The notes: a model not told the origin generated them from the sequence alone. Shown: positions 14,759 to 21,663, counted from the first letter of the stretch. The stretch: DNA of 56,667 nt from Clostridia bacterium (GCA_017437005.1 JAFSBZ010000040.1:1-56667); one strand, 5' to 3'. Translations and numbers: made by a program.

Positions 14759-16594
14759 TTAGTATTTCTTATAAAGTGGGCCGTAAGCCTGACAAGCGCG
14801 GTAGTCCTGACCCTCTTTATCCATACCGAATGCATTCCATGCAGCCGGACGATAGATTTGGTCTTCGGGTACGTTGTGCATACAAACAGGAATACGAAGC
14901 ATTGAGCACATTGTAATAAGGTCTGAGCCAATGTGGCCGTAGCTGATTGCGCCGTGGTTAGCGCCCCAGTTCATCATAACCTCGTAAGCGGTCTTAAAGG
15001 GTGAGCCCTCTTTACCGTCGCAACGAGGAGCAAACCATGTGCAAGGCCATGTTGGGTTGGTGCGTTCCATAAGTGTGTCAGATACTTCGTCAGGAAGTTT
15101 AACCGTCCATCCCTCTGCAATCTGAAGCACAGGACCCAAGCCTTTTACAAGGTTAAGTCTAATCATTGTGCAAGGCATTTCAGCCTTTGTGGTATAGTGA
15201 CTCGAGAAACCGCCGCCACGGAAGTTATCAAAGCCTGCTTCGCACCAAACGGTAGCATCGGTCATCTTCTTGATATCTTCGTCGGTAACCTCCCACCACT
15301 TCTTCATAACAGCGTTGCCGTTTTCGTCGGTGCATTCGCCGCAAGCATCAAGACAAGCAGCACCAGAGTTTAGAAGGTGGATAATACCGTTAGATTCGGC
15401 AGCCTTGCCTTCAAGCTTGTAGCCTGTTACACGCTCGGTAGCTTCGCCCGACCAATATGTACGAACGTCGGCAAAAATTTGTGCGCGGTGTGTAAGCAAG
15501 CGCATCATAAGCATACCCATACCGTTAAGTATATCGTTTTCGGTAGCAAGTGTAAATGGCTCGCGAGCGCCCTCATAGTCAAAGGTAGACGAAAGAAGTG
15601 CCTCTGGGTAGTCACAGTTTGGCCAATGGTCAGTCCACTGACGTTGACCCTGGAAGCCACCTGCGATAGCGTTGTGACCTACTCTTTCCTCAATGAAAGC
15701 CTCCGGAAGATTTGGGTTGCCTGCCATAAGGTCTTTTATAATGCAGTACATTTTAACAGTGAATTCCCACTGCTTTTCTTTTTCTTCGGGGGTAAACTTA
15801 ATGCGGCGCTCTTCACCCAAAAATTCAACTGATTCAGGGTTATCGTCACGACCCTCTTTGCAATGCTCCTTAGTCCAAGCAAGAGCCTTTTGGTATTCCT
15901 CTTCGTTGTAGATGCCTTCTTCCATTCGGCGAAGAATTTCAACCTCGTCAACCGACTCGATGCGCATACCAAAATATGCTTCCATCATATCTTGGTCCAT
16001 AATAGAGCCTGCAATACCCATACACTGTGAGCCGATTTGCAAATATGATTTACCGCGCATTGTAGCAACTGCAACTGCAGCGCGACCAAAACGTAGAAGT
16101 TTTTCTTTTACGTCTTCAGGAATTTCTGACACTTGGTCGCGGTCTTGTACTTCGTGACCGTAAATACCAAATGCGGGAAGACCCTTTTGAGCGTGACCTG
16201 CCAAAACAGCAGCAAGGTAAACAGCGCCCGGACGCTCGGTACCGTTAAATCCCCAAACACCCTTAATTGTGTTAGGATCCATATCCATAGTCTCTGAACC
16301 GTAGCACCAGCAGGGTGTTACAGAAAGAGTAATATCAACGCCTTCTTTTTTAAACTTTTCAGCGCAGGCGGCAGCCTCTGGCACACGACCGATACTGGTA
16401 TCAGCCATAACAACCTTTACGGGATCACCATTTGAGTAAAAAAGATTTTCCTCAAAAAGCTTTTTAGCCGCATTTGCCATAGCCATTACCTGCGCTTCAA
16501 GGCTTTCACGCAATTGCATAGGGCCTCTACGACCGTCTACGACAGGACGAATACCAATTACCGGGTAACCGCCTACGTATCTTGATTTGCTCAT
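14759..16594 (-). CDS. fucI: L-fucose isomerase
   Basis: 611 aa, full FucI length. Interconverts L-fucose (also D-arabinose) and the ketose, a Mn2+-dependent first step of fucose use in the cytosol. Family features are present: IGIRPVVDGRRG at the N-terminus, KGVWGFNGTERPGAVYLA, the metal/active-site Glu and Asp in YLQIGSQCMGIAGSIMDQDM, and the C-terminal ANHGAISYGHIGSDL. AAGGAG lies before the ATG. No fuculose kinase or aldolase is in the window; the rhamnose/fucose-type mutarotase is 8 kb away across the tRNA-Arg islets. Confidence 0.95.
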   Translation of the reverse strand: MSKSRYVGGYPVIGIRPVVDGRRGPMQLRESLEAQVMAMANAAKKLFEENLFYSNGDPVKVVMADTSIGRVPEAAACAEKFKKEGVDITLSVTPCWCYGSETMDMDPNTIKGVWGFNGTERPGAVYLAAVLAGHAQKGLPAFGIYGHEVQDRDQVSEIPEDVKEKLLRFGRAAVAVATMRGKSYLQIGSQCMGIAGSIMDQDMMEAYFGMRIESVDEVEILRRMEEGIYNEEEYQKALAWTKEHCKEGRDDNPESVEFLGEERRIKFTPEEKEKQWEFTVKMYCIIKDLMAGNPNLPEAFIEERVGHNAIAGGFQGQRQWTDHWPNCDYPEALLSSTFDYEGAREPFTLATENDILNGMGMLMMRLLTHRAQIFADVRTYWSGEATERVTGYKLEGKAAESNGIIHLLNSGAACLDACGECTDENGNAVMKKWWEVTDEDIKKMTDATVWCEAGFDNFRGGGFSSHYTTKAEMPCTMIRLNLVKGLGPVLQIAEGWTVKLPDEVSDTLMERTNPTWPCTWFAPRCDGKEGSPFKTAYEVMMNWGANHGAISYGHIGSDLITMCSMLRIPVCMHNVPEDQIYRPAAWNAFGMDKEGQDYRACQAYGPLYKKY

Positions 16595-16645
16595 AAAAAC
16601 AACTCCTTACAAATAGATTTATATAATAAAATTATTTATGCTATA

Positions 16646-17065
16646 TTATTTTCCCTTGAATGTATATATCTTCATTATAATAAACGTTACCGGACCGCCC
16701 ACCATCGCGGCAAGTATTGTGCCCCAAAACTGCGGTAGGTTCATCGTGTTTATAGTAATAAAGGTTACAAGGAAAAAAATTATAAAATTTGGTATATACG
16801 AAACAAAAAATCTAACATATCGTTTAAGACTGGGTGTTTTTTTGAAAATAAAATAACTGCTTAAAAAGAAAGCTATTGTAAGCGCTGTATAATAACCAAC
16901 AACCGCCGCAACATTGTCTTGAAGCCCCAAGCGGTGATAAATTGAAGAAAATATAGCATCATTAAGGGTATTTATTACCCCCAAAGCACAAAATGCTATA
17001 AACCTTTTATCTACAAAGGTTCTTTTGATTTTTAAAATCACTTCACGAATGGCGGTCACCCCCAT
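16646..17065 (-). CDS. GtrA-like membrane protein
   Basis: 139 aa with four hydrophobic segments (about 22-45, 52-75, 85-108, 115-135) in GtrA/DPMS order (FCALGVINTLNDAIF, SSYFIFKK). Family members help move lipid-linked sugars across the membrane or decorate surface glycans. The start is uncertain: ATG 17065 has no convincing ribosome-binding site, and GTG at codon 3 is possible. Promoter at 17101-17129. Confidence 0.8.
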   Translation of the reverse strand: MGVTAIREVILKIKRTFVDKRFIAFCALGVINTLNDAIFSSIYHRLGLQDNVAAVVGYYTALTIAFFLSSYFIFKKTPSLKRYVRFFVSYIPNFIIFFLVTFITINTMNLPQFWGTILAAMVGGPVTFIIMKIYTFKGK

Positions 17066-17100
17066 TTGCCAAGACCAGTTTTAAAAAACCGACTATTTGT

Positions 17101-17129
17101 AGTATAACAAATACTTAACAAAAATGCAA
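17101..17129 (-). promoter_or_regulatory. promoter of the GtrA-like gene
   Basis: Minus strand TTGCAT, 17-bp spacer, TATACT; divergent from the tRNA-Arg promoter. Confidence 0.65.
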
Positions 17130-17136
17130 GATTATG

Positions 17137-17165
17137 TTGACTTTGCCTTTAAATTACGATAAAAT
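17137..17165 (+). promoter_or_regulatory. promoter of tRNA-Arg(CCU)
   Basis: TTGACT, 17-bp spacer, TAAAAT, 20 bp before the tRNA. Confidence 0.85.
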
Positions 17166-17185
17166 TAACACGCAGTTAAATATTT

Positions 17186-17260
17186 GCCCGTATAGTTCAA
17201 CGGATAGAATAAGGTCCTCCTAAGACTTAGATGTGCGTTCGATTCGCGCTACGGGTGCCA
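17186..17260 (+). tRNA. tRNA-Arg (CCU), integration target
   Basis: 75 nt with encoded CCA. Acceptor GCCCGTA/TACGGGT, anticodon loop CTCCTAA, T-arm GTGCG-TTCGATT-CGCGC. The 3' 44 nt, from the anticodon loop to CCA, recur at 20392-20435 (one change) and 21664-21707 (exact). This is the pattern left by site-specific insertions that restore the tRNA. Confidence 0.93.
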
Positions 17261-17288
17261 AAAACGCAAGTCGTATGACTTGCGTTTT
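17260..17288 (+). terminator. terminator of tRNA-Arg (islet A copy)
   Basis: AAAACGCAAGTC/GACTTGCGTTTT stem directly after CCA. The islet B copy is at 20435-20463. Confidence 0.85.
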
Positions 17289-17470
17289 ATCCAATCCGAC
17301 AGGATTGGTATGTCATCACGGCAAAGCCGTGTATGTTATCCGTCACATAGTGGCGGTATGTCATCAGCCGCAAGGCTGTATTGAAATCCTGTCGAATTGA
17401 TGACATACAACACTTCGTGTTGATTGCATACCGCCGATGGCGGATTACATACAATGCTTCGCATTGATTT
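17289..17470. repeat. modular hairpin array, TATGTCATC family (copy 1)
   Basis: Six or seven short GC-rich hairpins, each with a different stem: CCAATCC/GGATTGG, CACGGC/GCCGTG, CCGTCAC/GTGGCGG, CAGCC/GGCTG, CAACAC/GTGTTG, CCGCC/GGCGG, CAATGC/GCATTG. They are separated by the spacer TATGTCATC on the left half and its complement-like GATGACATA/GATTRCATA on the right half. The whole array is one large imperfect palindrome. No gene. Confidence 0.8.
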
Positions 17471-17483
17471 GGAGGCGACAAAC

Positions 17484-17831
17484 TTGAAAGAAAACCTACT
17501 AATGAAATATTCAGAACAGTTAGCAACCGAAGTTGATATTTTGTGCAAAAACATTAAGCATAACTCTAATACTGTTTATCAGATAAAAAAATCTTCTTCA
17601 AGTGTTTTTGCCAATATAAGTGAGGCTCAATACGCTCAAAGTCTTGCCGATATGCTTTCTAAATTTAAAATTGCAAGAAAAGAATGTATCGAAACTGAAA
17701 GCTGGCTAAAACTTTTATTCGCGAACCAAAGCATTGATGAACAAGCGTACAAAAAACACAGAAATTTGTGTGGCAGAATTCGTAGGATGTTAACCTCCTC
17801 CTGCGTCACTATAGAAAACAAAATCAATTAG
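17484..17831 (+). CDS. four-helix-bundle protein (23S IVS/Avd-like)
   Basis: 115 aa, all alpha-helical, in the four-helix-bundle family first seen in 23S rRNA intervening sequences and related to the Avd protein of diversity-generating retroelements. Family signature: SSSSVFANISEAQYAQS, DMLSKFKIARKECIETESWL. The start is taken as TTG at 17484, with GGAGG 8 bases upstream; in-frame codons further up are hairpin-array sequence. The molecular role is not established; the basic residues would fit nucleic-acid binding. It abuts the hairpin array and has its own terminator. No reverse transcriptase is nearby. Confidence 0.85.
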   Translation: MKENLLMKYSEQLATEVDILCKNIKHNSNTVYQIKKSSSSVFANISEAQYAQSLADMLSKFKIARKECIETESWLKLLFANQSIDEQAYKKHRNLCGRIRRMLTSSCVTIENKIN

Positions 17832-17840
17832 AAGTGATTT

Positions 17841-17865
17841 CCCGACCTTTTTGGTCGGGTTTTTC
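17841..17865 (+). terminator. terminator of the four-helix-bundle gene
   Basis: CCCGACC/GGTCGGG stem followed by TTTTTC, 9 bases after the stop. Confidence 0.9.
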
Positions 17866-17872
17866 TTTTGTC

Positions 17873-17901
17873 TTGTAATTTCAAAACAATTGTGCTAAAA
17901 T
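17873..17901 (+). promoter_or_regulatory. promoter of the structured RNA/ligase transcript
   Basis: TTGTAA, 17-bp spacer, TAAAAT. The expected transcript start (about 17908) coincides with the start of the long stem and with the ATG of a 28-codon frame. Confidence 0.75.
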
Positions 17902-17907
17902 ATACTT

Positions 17908-17994
17908 ATGCCAAACCAATTGAATATAAAATTAAGGGCAATTTTTCTTTTTATAGGGATAATTATACCTTTTTTAGTCATACTCAAATTGTGA
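17908..17994 (+). CDS. possible 28-aa hydrophobic peptide
   Basis: A frame of 28 codons starts at the predicted transcript start, so it would be leaderless. It encodes a basic N-terminus and one hydrophobic helix (AIFLFIGIIIPFLVILKL), a size and shape seen in type I toxins and leader peptides. No ribosome-binding site. The same bases form the long RNA stem, so coding is uncertain. Confidence 0.3.
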   Translation: MPNQLNIKLRAIFLFIGIIIPFLVILKL

Positions 17995-18086
17995 ATTTGA
18001 TAAAAATGCAAATTCCATCAATTTGAGTGTGCTTTATTGCCCTTTATATTGAATTGGTTTGGCGACTATCGGGGTTTGCGTTTTTT

Positions 18087-18120
18087 GTGCGGTTACTTCG
18101 GTAGCCGCACTTTTTATTTT
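18087..18120 (+). terminator. UUCG-loop terminator before the ligase operon
   Basis: A 10-bp stem (GTGCGGTTAC/GTAGCCGCAC) with a TTCG loop and TTTTTATTTT. It ends one base before AAGGAGG of the 55-aa gene. Confidence 0.9.
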
Positions 18121-18134
18121 AAGGAGGTTTTATT

Positions 18135-18302
18135 ATGGCATTTACAAGTACTGCCGCAGCAGAAGAAATTTTAAAAGCAATTAAAAATGGAGAATATACC
18201 AATTCTTCTACCGTTTATGGTTTGTTACAACAAATTATAAACGATTGTCCAGGTACTGCTGTTGCCAGAGAAGCACAACAATTATTAAATGAAAGATTTT
18301 AA
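18135..18302 (+). CDS. 55-aa helical protein of unknown function
   Basis: A 55-codon gene with a strong AAGGAGG 7 bases before the ATG. The product starts MAFTSTAAAEEILKAIKNGE and continues as an amphipathic, TPR-like helical pair ending EAQQLLNERF. No signal, no membrane helix, no carrier-protein DSL motif. It lies 15 bases before the adenylate-forming ligase and must share its transcript, which suggests a partner, substrate or regulator of that enzyme. I do not recognise a family. Confidence 0.75.
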   Translation: MAFTSTAAAEEILKAIKNGEYTNSSTVYGLLQQIINDCPGTAVAREAQQLLNERF

Positions 18303-18317
18303 CAAGGAGAAAGAACT

Positions 18318-20099
18318 ATGCCAACAGAAAAGAAAGTGACGGGTTATCCATCGATAGACAAACCTTGGTTGAAATACTACACGGAGGAGCAAATTAATCT
18401 TGCTTTGCCTAAAAACACAGCCTATCAGTATATGCGAGAGTGTAATAAAAACAATTTGGATGCTTGTGCTCTTGAGTATTTAGGCAAAAAAATTACATAT
18501 CGTGAACTTTTTAAAAACATAGATATTGTTGCTAATTGCTTGTTGAGTATGGGTGTAAAGAAAGGCGATATTATTACCTCTTGTCTTGCCAACATGCCCG
18601 AATCTGCATATTTGATTTATGCCGCAAATAAGTTGGGCGTAATTATAGATTTGATCGACCCGTTTACTGTAAATGAAACAATGGCGAATTACTGCAACAA
18701 TACACAAAGTAAAATCGTCTTCACACTTGATATAGCATACAAAAATGTTGAAAAATTACCCGAAAACACAAACATTGAAAGAATTGTGCTTGTTTCTCCT
18801 ACACAGTCTATTAAATTGCTGAAAACGTTGTTGAGAATTAAAGACTCTGAAACTAAAAAAGCATATAATGGCAAAAATGCTATTTCGTGGGATGATTTTA
18901 TTAAAAATGACATTGTCGACTCCAAAAAGTTGGCAGTAGATTATGAACAAAATCTACCTTTTGCAATTTTACATACGGGCGGTACAACTGGCATTCCTAA
19001 AGGGGCTTTGCTTTCGGTGGACAATGTAAATTCACTTGCATCGCAGTTTAAAAATTCTCCGTTAGAAATGAATAATGGCGAAACCGCCTTGAATCTTATG
19101 CCTCCTTTTGCAGCCTATGGGTTATGCAATGGTTTGCATTTGCATTTGTGCTGCGGTATGAAGGTTATAATGATTCCGACCTATGAGCCGAACAAAATTG
19201 TTGAGCAAATATTAAAACACAAGCCTAACCGTATTGCTTGTGCTCCTGCCCATTATGTTCATATTGCAGAAAGCGAAAAGATAAAATCTGCGGATTTGTC
19301 ATTTTTAAAAAGACCGATTGTGGGCGGTGATACGCTTAATACCAAATTAGAGGAAGAACTTAACGAGCTGTTTGCTAAAGCCGGATGCAAAGATAAAATT
19401 ACAAAAGGCTACGGATTAACTGAAACCGCATCGGGAATCTGTGTTTGTGTGAACAAGGCAGTAAACAAAATCGGTTCCGTTGGCATACCTATGGCAAAAA
19501 ATATTGTTGCTGCATTTAGTCTTTCAGGAGAAGAAACCGAGTGCAAATATAACGAAGAAGGAGAGATTTGCATTTGCAGTCCTAACAATATGCTCGGATA
19601 TTATAATAAACCAGAAGAAACTGAAAAAGTATTGAAAACACATAAAGATGGCAAGGTTTGGTTGCATACTGGCGATTTAGGTTATGTAGATGAAGACGGT
19701 AATGTTTTTATCAAAGGACGCCTAAAAAGAATGATAATTCAGTATTCAGGATTAAAGGCAAATCCTTTTGAAGCGGAACGGGAAATATTAAAGAATGTCA
19801 ATGTTAATAGTGTTGTGGTGGTTGGCATTAAAGATCCAAATCACAATCAAGGACAGTTGCCCGTAGCTTTTGTAAAAACAGAAGAAGGTGTTTCAGTTAA
19901 TGAGCAAGATTTGATAGCGGAATTACATAAAAGTTGCGAAGATAATATCACATATTACTCTGTTCCTGTTGATTATATCATTATTGATACATACCCTAGA
20001 ACACCTATTGGAAAAATTGACTTTAAGGAACTTACCAATATTTACGAGCGAGATTATAAAGACAGAAAGATATTAAAACAGAAAGAATTAAAATTCTAA
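18318..20099 (+). CDS. adenylate-forming (ANL superfamily) acyl/aryl ligase
   Basis: 593 aa. Core motifs in order: A3 P-loop LHTGGTTGIPKGA (about 222), A5 YGLTETASG (about 370), A7 TGDLGYVDEDG, A8 GRLKRMI, A10 PRTPIGKIDF with the catalytic Lys. It activates a carboxylic acid as acyl-AMP, usually for CoA or carrier transfer. Substrate unknown; there is no signal or carrier domain. AAGGAG precedes the ATG. As an islet cargo gene paired with a 55-aa protein behind a structured RNA, it is unlikely to be housekeeping. A fatty-acid, aryl or amino-acid ligase are all possible. Confidence 0.88.
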   Translation: MPTEKKVTGYPSIDKPWLKYYTEEQINLALPKNTAYQYMRECNKNNLDACALEYLGKKITYRELFKNIDIVANCLLSMGVKKGDIITSCLANMPESAYLIYAANKLGVIIDLIDPFTVNETMANYCNNTQSKIVFTLDIAYKNVEKLPENTNIERIVLVSPTQSIKLLKTLLRIKDSETKKAYNGKNAISWDDFIKNDIVDSKKLAVDYEQNLPFAILHTGGTTGIPKGALLSVDNVNSLASQFKNSPLEMNNGETALNLMPPFAAYGLCNGLHLHLCCGMKVIMIPTYEPNKIVEQILKHKPNRIACAPAHYVHIAESEKIKSADLSFLKRPIVGGDTLNTKLEEELNELFAKAGCKDKITKGYGLTETASGICVCVNKAVNKIGSVGIPMAKNIVAAFSLSGEETECKYNEEGEICICSPNNMLGYYNKPEETEKVLKTHKDGKVWLHTGDLGYVDEDGNVFIKGRLKRMIIQYSGLKANPFEAEREILKNVNVNSVVVVGIKDPNHNQGQLPVAFVKTEEGVSVNEQDLIAELHKSCEDNITYYSVPVDYIIIDTYPRTPIGKIDFKELTNIYERDYKDRKILKQKELKF

Positions 20100-20391
20100 T
20101 GTATTCATTTCTCTTTATCCTTCTATGGCTAGAACAACTATCGGTAGCTTGAAAAAAAGCAGAGAAGTTACAATAAAGTATTAGTGATAACGTCGAAACA
20201 AAGCGTAAACATATTACCTCTACCCTAAAATCACCGACCTTGCTAATTGTTTGCTAATCAAACAATGTAAAATAACATAAAATTAGCGGTAACGGCGTAA
20301 CACAAGATAACACCTCAACCTTAAAAATCTCCTGACAGCAGGGGGGATTTTTAGGTATTACAAGGGATATCGTTCGTATTTCCCTCGGTAT
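20100..20391 (+). other. non-coding right end of islet A
   Basis: No convincing gene; a 19-codon frame at 20125 (MARTTIGSLKKSREVTIKY) may be a remnant. A 20-bp imperfect direct repeat TTAGYGRTAACGKCGWAAC occurs at 20180-20199 and 20282-20301 (16/20 identical). GCTAAT is doubled near 20240. An AAAAATC...GATTTTT hairpin lies near 20324-20353. These are plausible recombinase arm-type sites. Confidence 0.4.
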
Positions 20392-20435
20392 CTCCTAAGA
20401 CTTGGATGTGCGTTCGATTCGCGCTACGGGTGCCA
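20392..20435 (+). repeat. tRNA-Arg 3'-half copy (junction of islets A and B)
   Basis: A 44-bp copy of the tRNA-Arg(CCU) 3' half from CTCCTAAG to TGCCA, with one A-to-G change. Acts as shared att-like boundary; it lacks a 5' half and cannot give a tRNA. Confidence 0.92.
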
Positions 20436-20645
20436 AAAACGCAAGTCGTATGACTTGCGTTTTATCCAATCCGACAGGATTGGTATGTCATCACGGCAAA
20501 GCCGTGTATGTTATCCGTCACACAGTGACGGTATGTCATCAGCCGCAAGGCTGTATTAAAATCCTGTCGAATTGATGACATACAACACTTCGTGTTGATT
20601 GCATACCGCCGATAGCGGATTACATACAATGCTTTGCATTGATTT
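20392..20645 (+). repeat. 254-bp direct repeat, copy 2
   Basis: Second copy of 17217-17470 at a constant offset of 3175 with six transitions. Includes a terminator (20435-20463) and the second TATGTCATC-family hairpin array (20464-20645). Confidence 0.92.
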
Positions 20646-20672
20646 AATAACGGCTTCACGTTTGATTTATTC

Positions 20673-20701
20673 TTGATTTTTCTATACAAAAAGAATATAA
20701 T
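20673..20701 (+). promoter_or_regulatory. promoter of the MNT/HEPN pair
   Basis: TTGATT, 17-bp spacer, TATAAT, then TAGGAGG before the ATG at 20730. Confidence 0.8.
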
Positions 20702-20729
20702 ATGAGTAGAAAGATTAGGAGGTGTAAAT

Positions 20730-21068
20730 ATGTGCACACAAAATCAATTAAATAGTATCTTGCAAAAGTTTGAGCAAGAGGCAAAGGCTATTTTTGGTGA
20801 TAGACTTGTTTCTATTGTTTTATTTGGCTCTTATGCAAGAGGAGATTTTGACGAAGAATCTGATATTGACATTTTAATCCTTGCAGATATGTCTTCTGAA
20901 GAACTTTCTTCTTATCGTGGACGTATTGATACTCTTTGTGGTGATTTGTTATGGGAATATGGAATTGTAGTTTCTGCTATTGAAAAGGATGTTGAAACAT
21001 ACAGCAAGTATTCAAACATTTTGCCTTTTTATAAGAATATAGAACAGGAAGGTGTTAAGATTGCTTAA
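20730..21068 (+). CDS. MNT-type nucleotidyltransferase antitoxin
   Basis: 112 aa, minimal nucleotidyltransferase. Motif GSYARGDFDEESDID (G33-S34, D45-x-D47) is intact. In MNT/HEPN pairs of this kind the nucleotidyltransferase neutralises the HEPN RNase, by AMP-ylation in the characterised cases. TAGGAGG is 8 bases upstream. It overlaps the HEPN gene, the usual arrangement. Cargo of islet B. Confidence 0.92.
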   Translation: MCTQNQLNSILQKFEQEAKAIFGDRLVSIVLFGSYARGDFDEESDIDILILADMSSEELSSYRGRIDTLCGDLLWEYGIVVSAIEKDVETYSKYSNILPFYKNIEQEGVKIA

Positions 21069-21459
21069 TGAAGATTTAATTAACCTTTCCAAAGCACGAA
21101 TCGCTCATGCAGAAGATTGTTTGCGTGAAGCACAGCTTTTATTAGACGGCGATGAATACAAAGGAACTGCAAACCGCGCTTACTATGCAGCGTTCCACGC
21201 ATTGAGAGCAGTTTTGATTTTAGATGAATTCGATTCTAAAAAGCATTCCGGTATAATTGCTAAATTTAGAGAAAACTATCTAAAAACTGAATTGTTTAAC
21301 AAAGATGTTTCTGATTATATCTCTTCTCTTTTCAGAGTAAGAACTGCAAGCGATTATGATGACTTTTATATTATTTCAAAGGAAGAGTCTATTGAGCAAC
21401 TTAAAAAAGCCGAAAAAATTGTAGAACAAATTCAAGAATATCTTAGAACTAAATACTGA
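21061..21459 (+). CDS. HEPN-domain toxin
   Basis: 132 aa, four-helix HEPN fold. The RNase motif R-x6-H is present as RAYYAAFH (R39, H46). Partner of the upstream MNT protein; predicted cytosolic endoribonuclease toxin. Start chosen at TTG 21061 because AGGAAGG lies 8 bases upstream. GTG 21052 is in frame but has the same motif overlapping it. The gene starts inside the last codons of the MNT gene, so the pair is translationally coupled. A strong terminator follows. Confidence 0.9.
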   Translation: MLNEDLINLSKARIAHAEDCLREAQLLLDGDEYKGTANRAYYAAFHALRAVLILDEFDSKKHSGIIAKFRENYLKTELFNKDVSDYISSLFRVRTASDYDDFYIISKEESIEQLKKAEKIVEQIQEYLRTKY

Positions 21460-21468
21460 TGTAACCAA

Positions 21469-21501
21469 ATATACCTGAGAAACATTCTCAGGTATATTTT
21501 T
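21469..21501 (+). terminator. terminator of the MNT/HEPN pair
   Basis: ATATACCTGAGAA/TTCTCAGGTATAT stem followed by TTTTTG. Confidence 0.9.
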
Positions 21502-21663
21502 GCCTACAATTCTGCCTACAAAAGCAAAAATGAACACTAAAAAAATCACTTAACAGCGAAAAGGACTACTTAACAAGAAAATCCCGATAAACCCTGTAAA
21601 TATCAGGGTTTATCGGGGTTCATTCGTTACATAGCGGGAATACTCAAAAATCAATGTTTCGTA
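21502..21663 (+). other. non-coding right end of islet B
   Basis: No gene. Contains doubled CTTAAC boxes (about 21549 and 21569) and a perfect 14-bp hairpin (CCCGATAAACCCTG at 21583, complement at 21604) about 45 bp before the att repeat. Layout parallels the right end of islet A. Confidence 0.4.

Larger units (their letters stand above)
17217..17470 (+). repeat. 254-bp direct repeat, copy 1 (tRNA 3' half, terminator, hairpin array)
   Basis: Aligns without gaps to 20392-20645 with six differences, all transitions. Contains the tRNA 3' half (to 17260), the terminator and the hairpin array. It is the common left end of both islets. Confidence 0.92.
17908..18120 (+). ncRNA. highly structured RNA/leader ending in an intrinsic terminator
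   Basis: Stem 1: 17911-17921 pairs with 18052-18062, 17923-17930 with 18043-18050, and 17936-17942 with 18036-18042 (26 bp). Stem 2: 17979-17991 with 18019-18031 (13 bp, one G-U). Stem 3: 17993-17999 with 18009-18015 (7 bp). A UUCG-capped terminator follows at 18087-18120, directly before the ribosome-binding site of the 55-aa protein. No other promoter lies between, so it is either an attenuating leader of the downstream operon or a separate small RNA with read-through. No known class was recognised. Confidence 0.7.

Noticed and set aside
17289-17470. Hairpin array as a CRISPR array
   Set aside because: The constant element is only 7-9 bp and inverts midway; the variable parts are palindromes, not 30-bp spacers; no cas gene is present.
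17424-17483. Upstream extension of the four-helix-bundle frame
   Set aside because: These codons are hairpin-array sequence; the GGAGG and TTG at 17484 give a normal-length family member.
17908-18062. Structured RNA as 6S RNA
   Set aside because: A long interrupted hairpin fits superficially, but it is inside a mobile islet, has stems up to 13 bp without the large symmetric bubble, and is directly upstream of coding genes.
17908-18120. Structured RNA as a retron msr/msd or a DGR template
   Set aside because: There is no reverse transcriptase in the window, and the RNA is followed by a terminator and a ligase operon. The four-helix-bundle gene alone does not make a DGR.
20125-20184. MARTTIGSLKKSREVTIKY frame as an integrase N-terminus
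   Set aside because: Only 19 codons, no further homologous frame downstream; kept as a possible remnant only.
20462-20737. 91-codon minus-strand frame and the similar ones at 17287-17554
   Set aside because: They translate the palindromic array; identical peptide pieces in two places come from the repeat, with no start signals.
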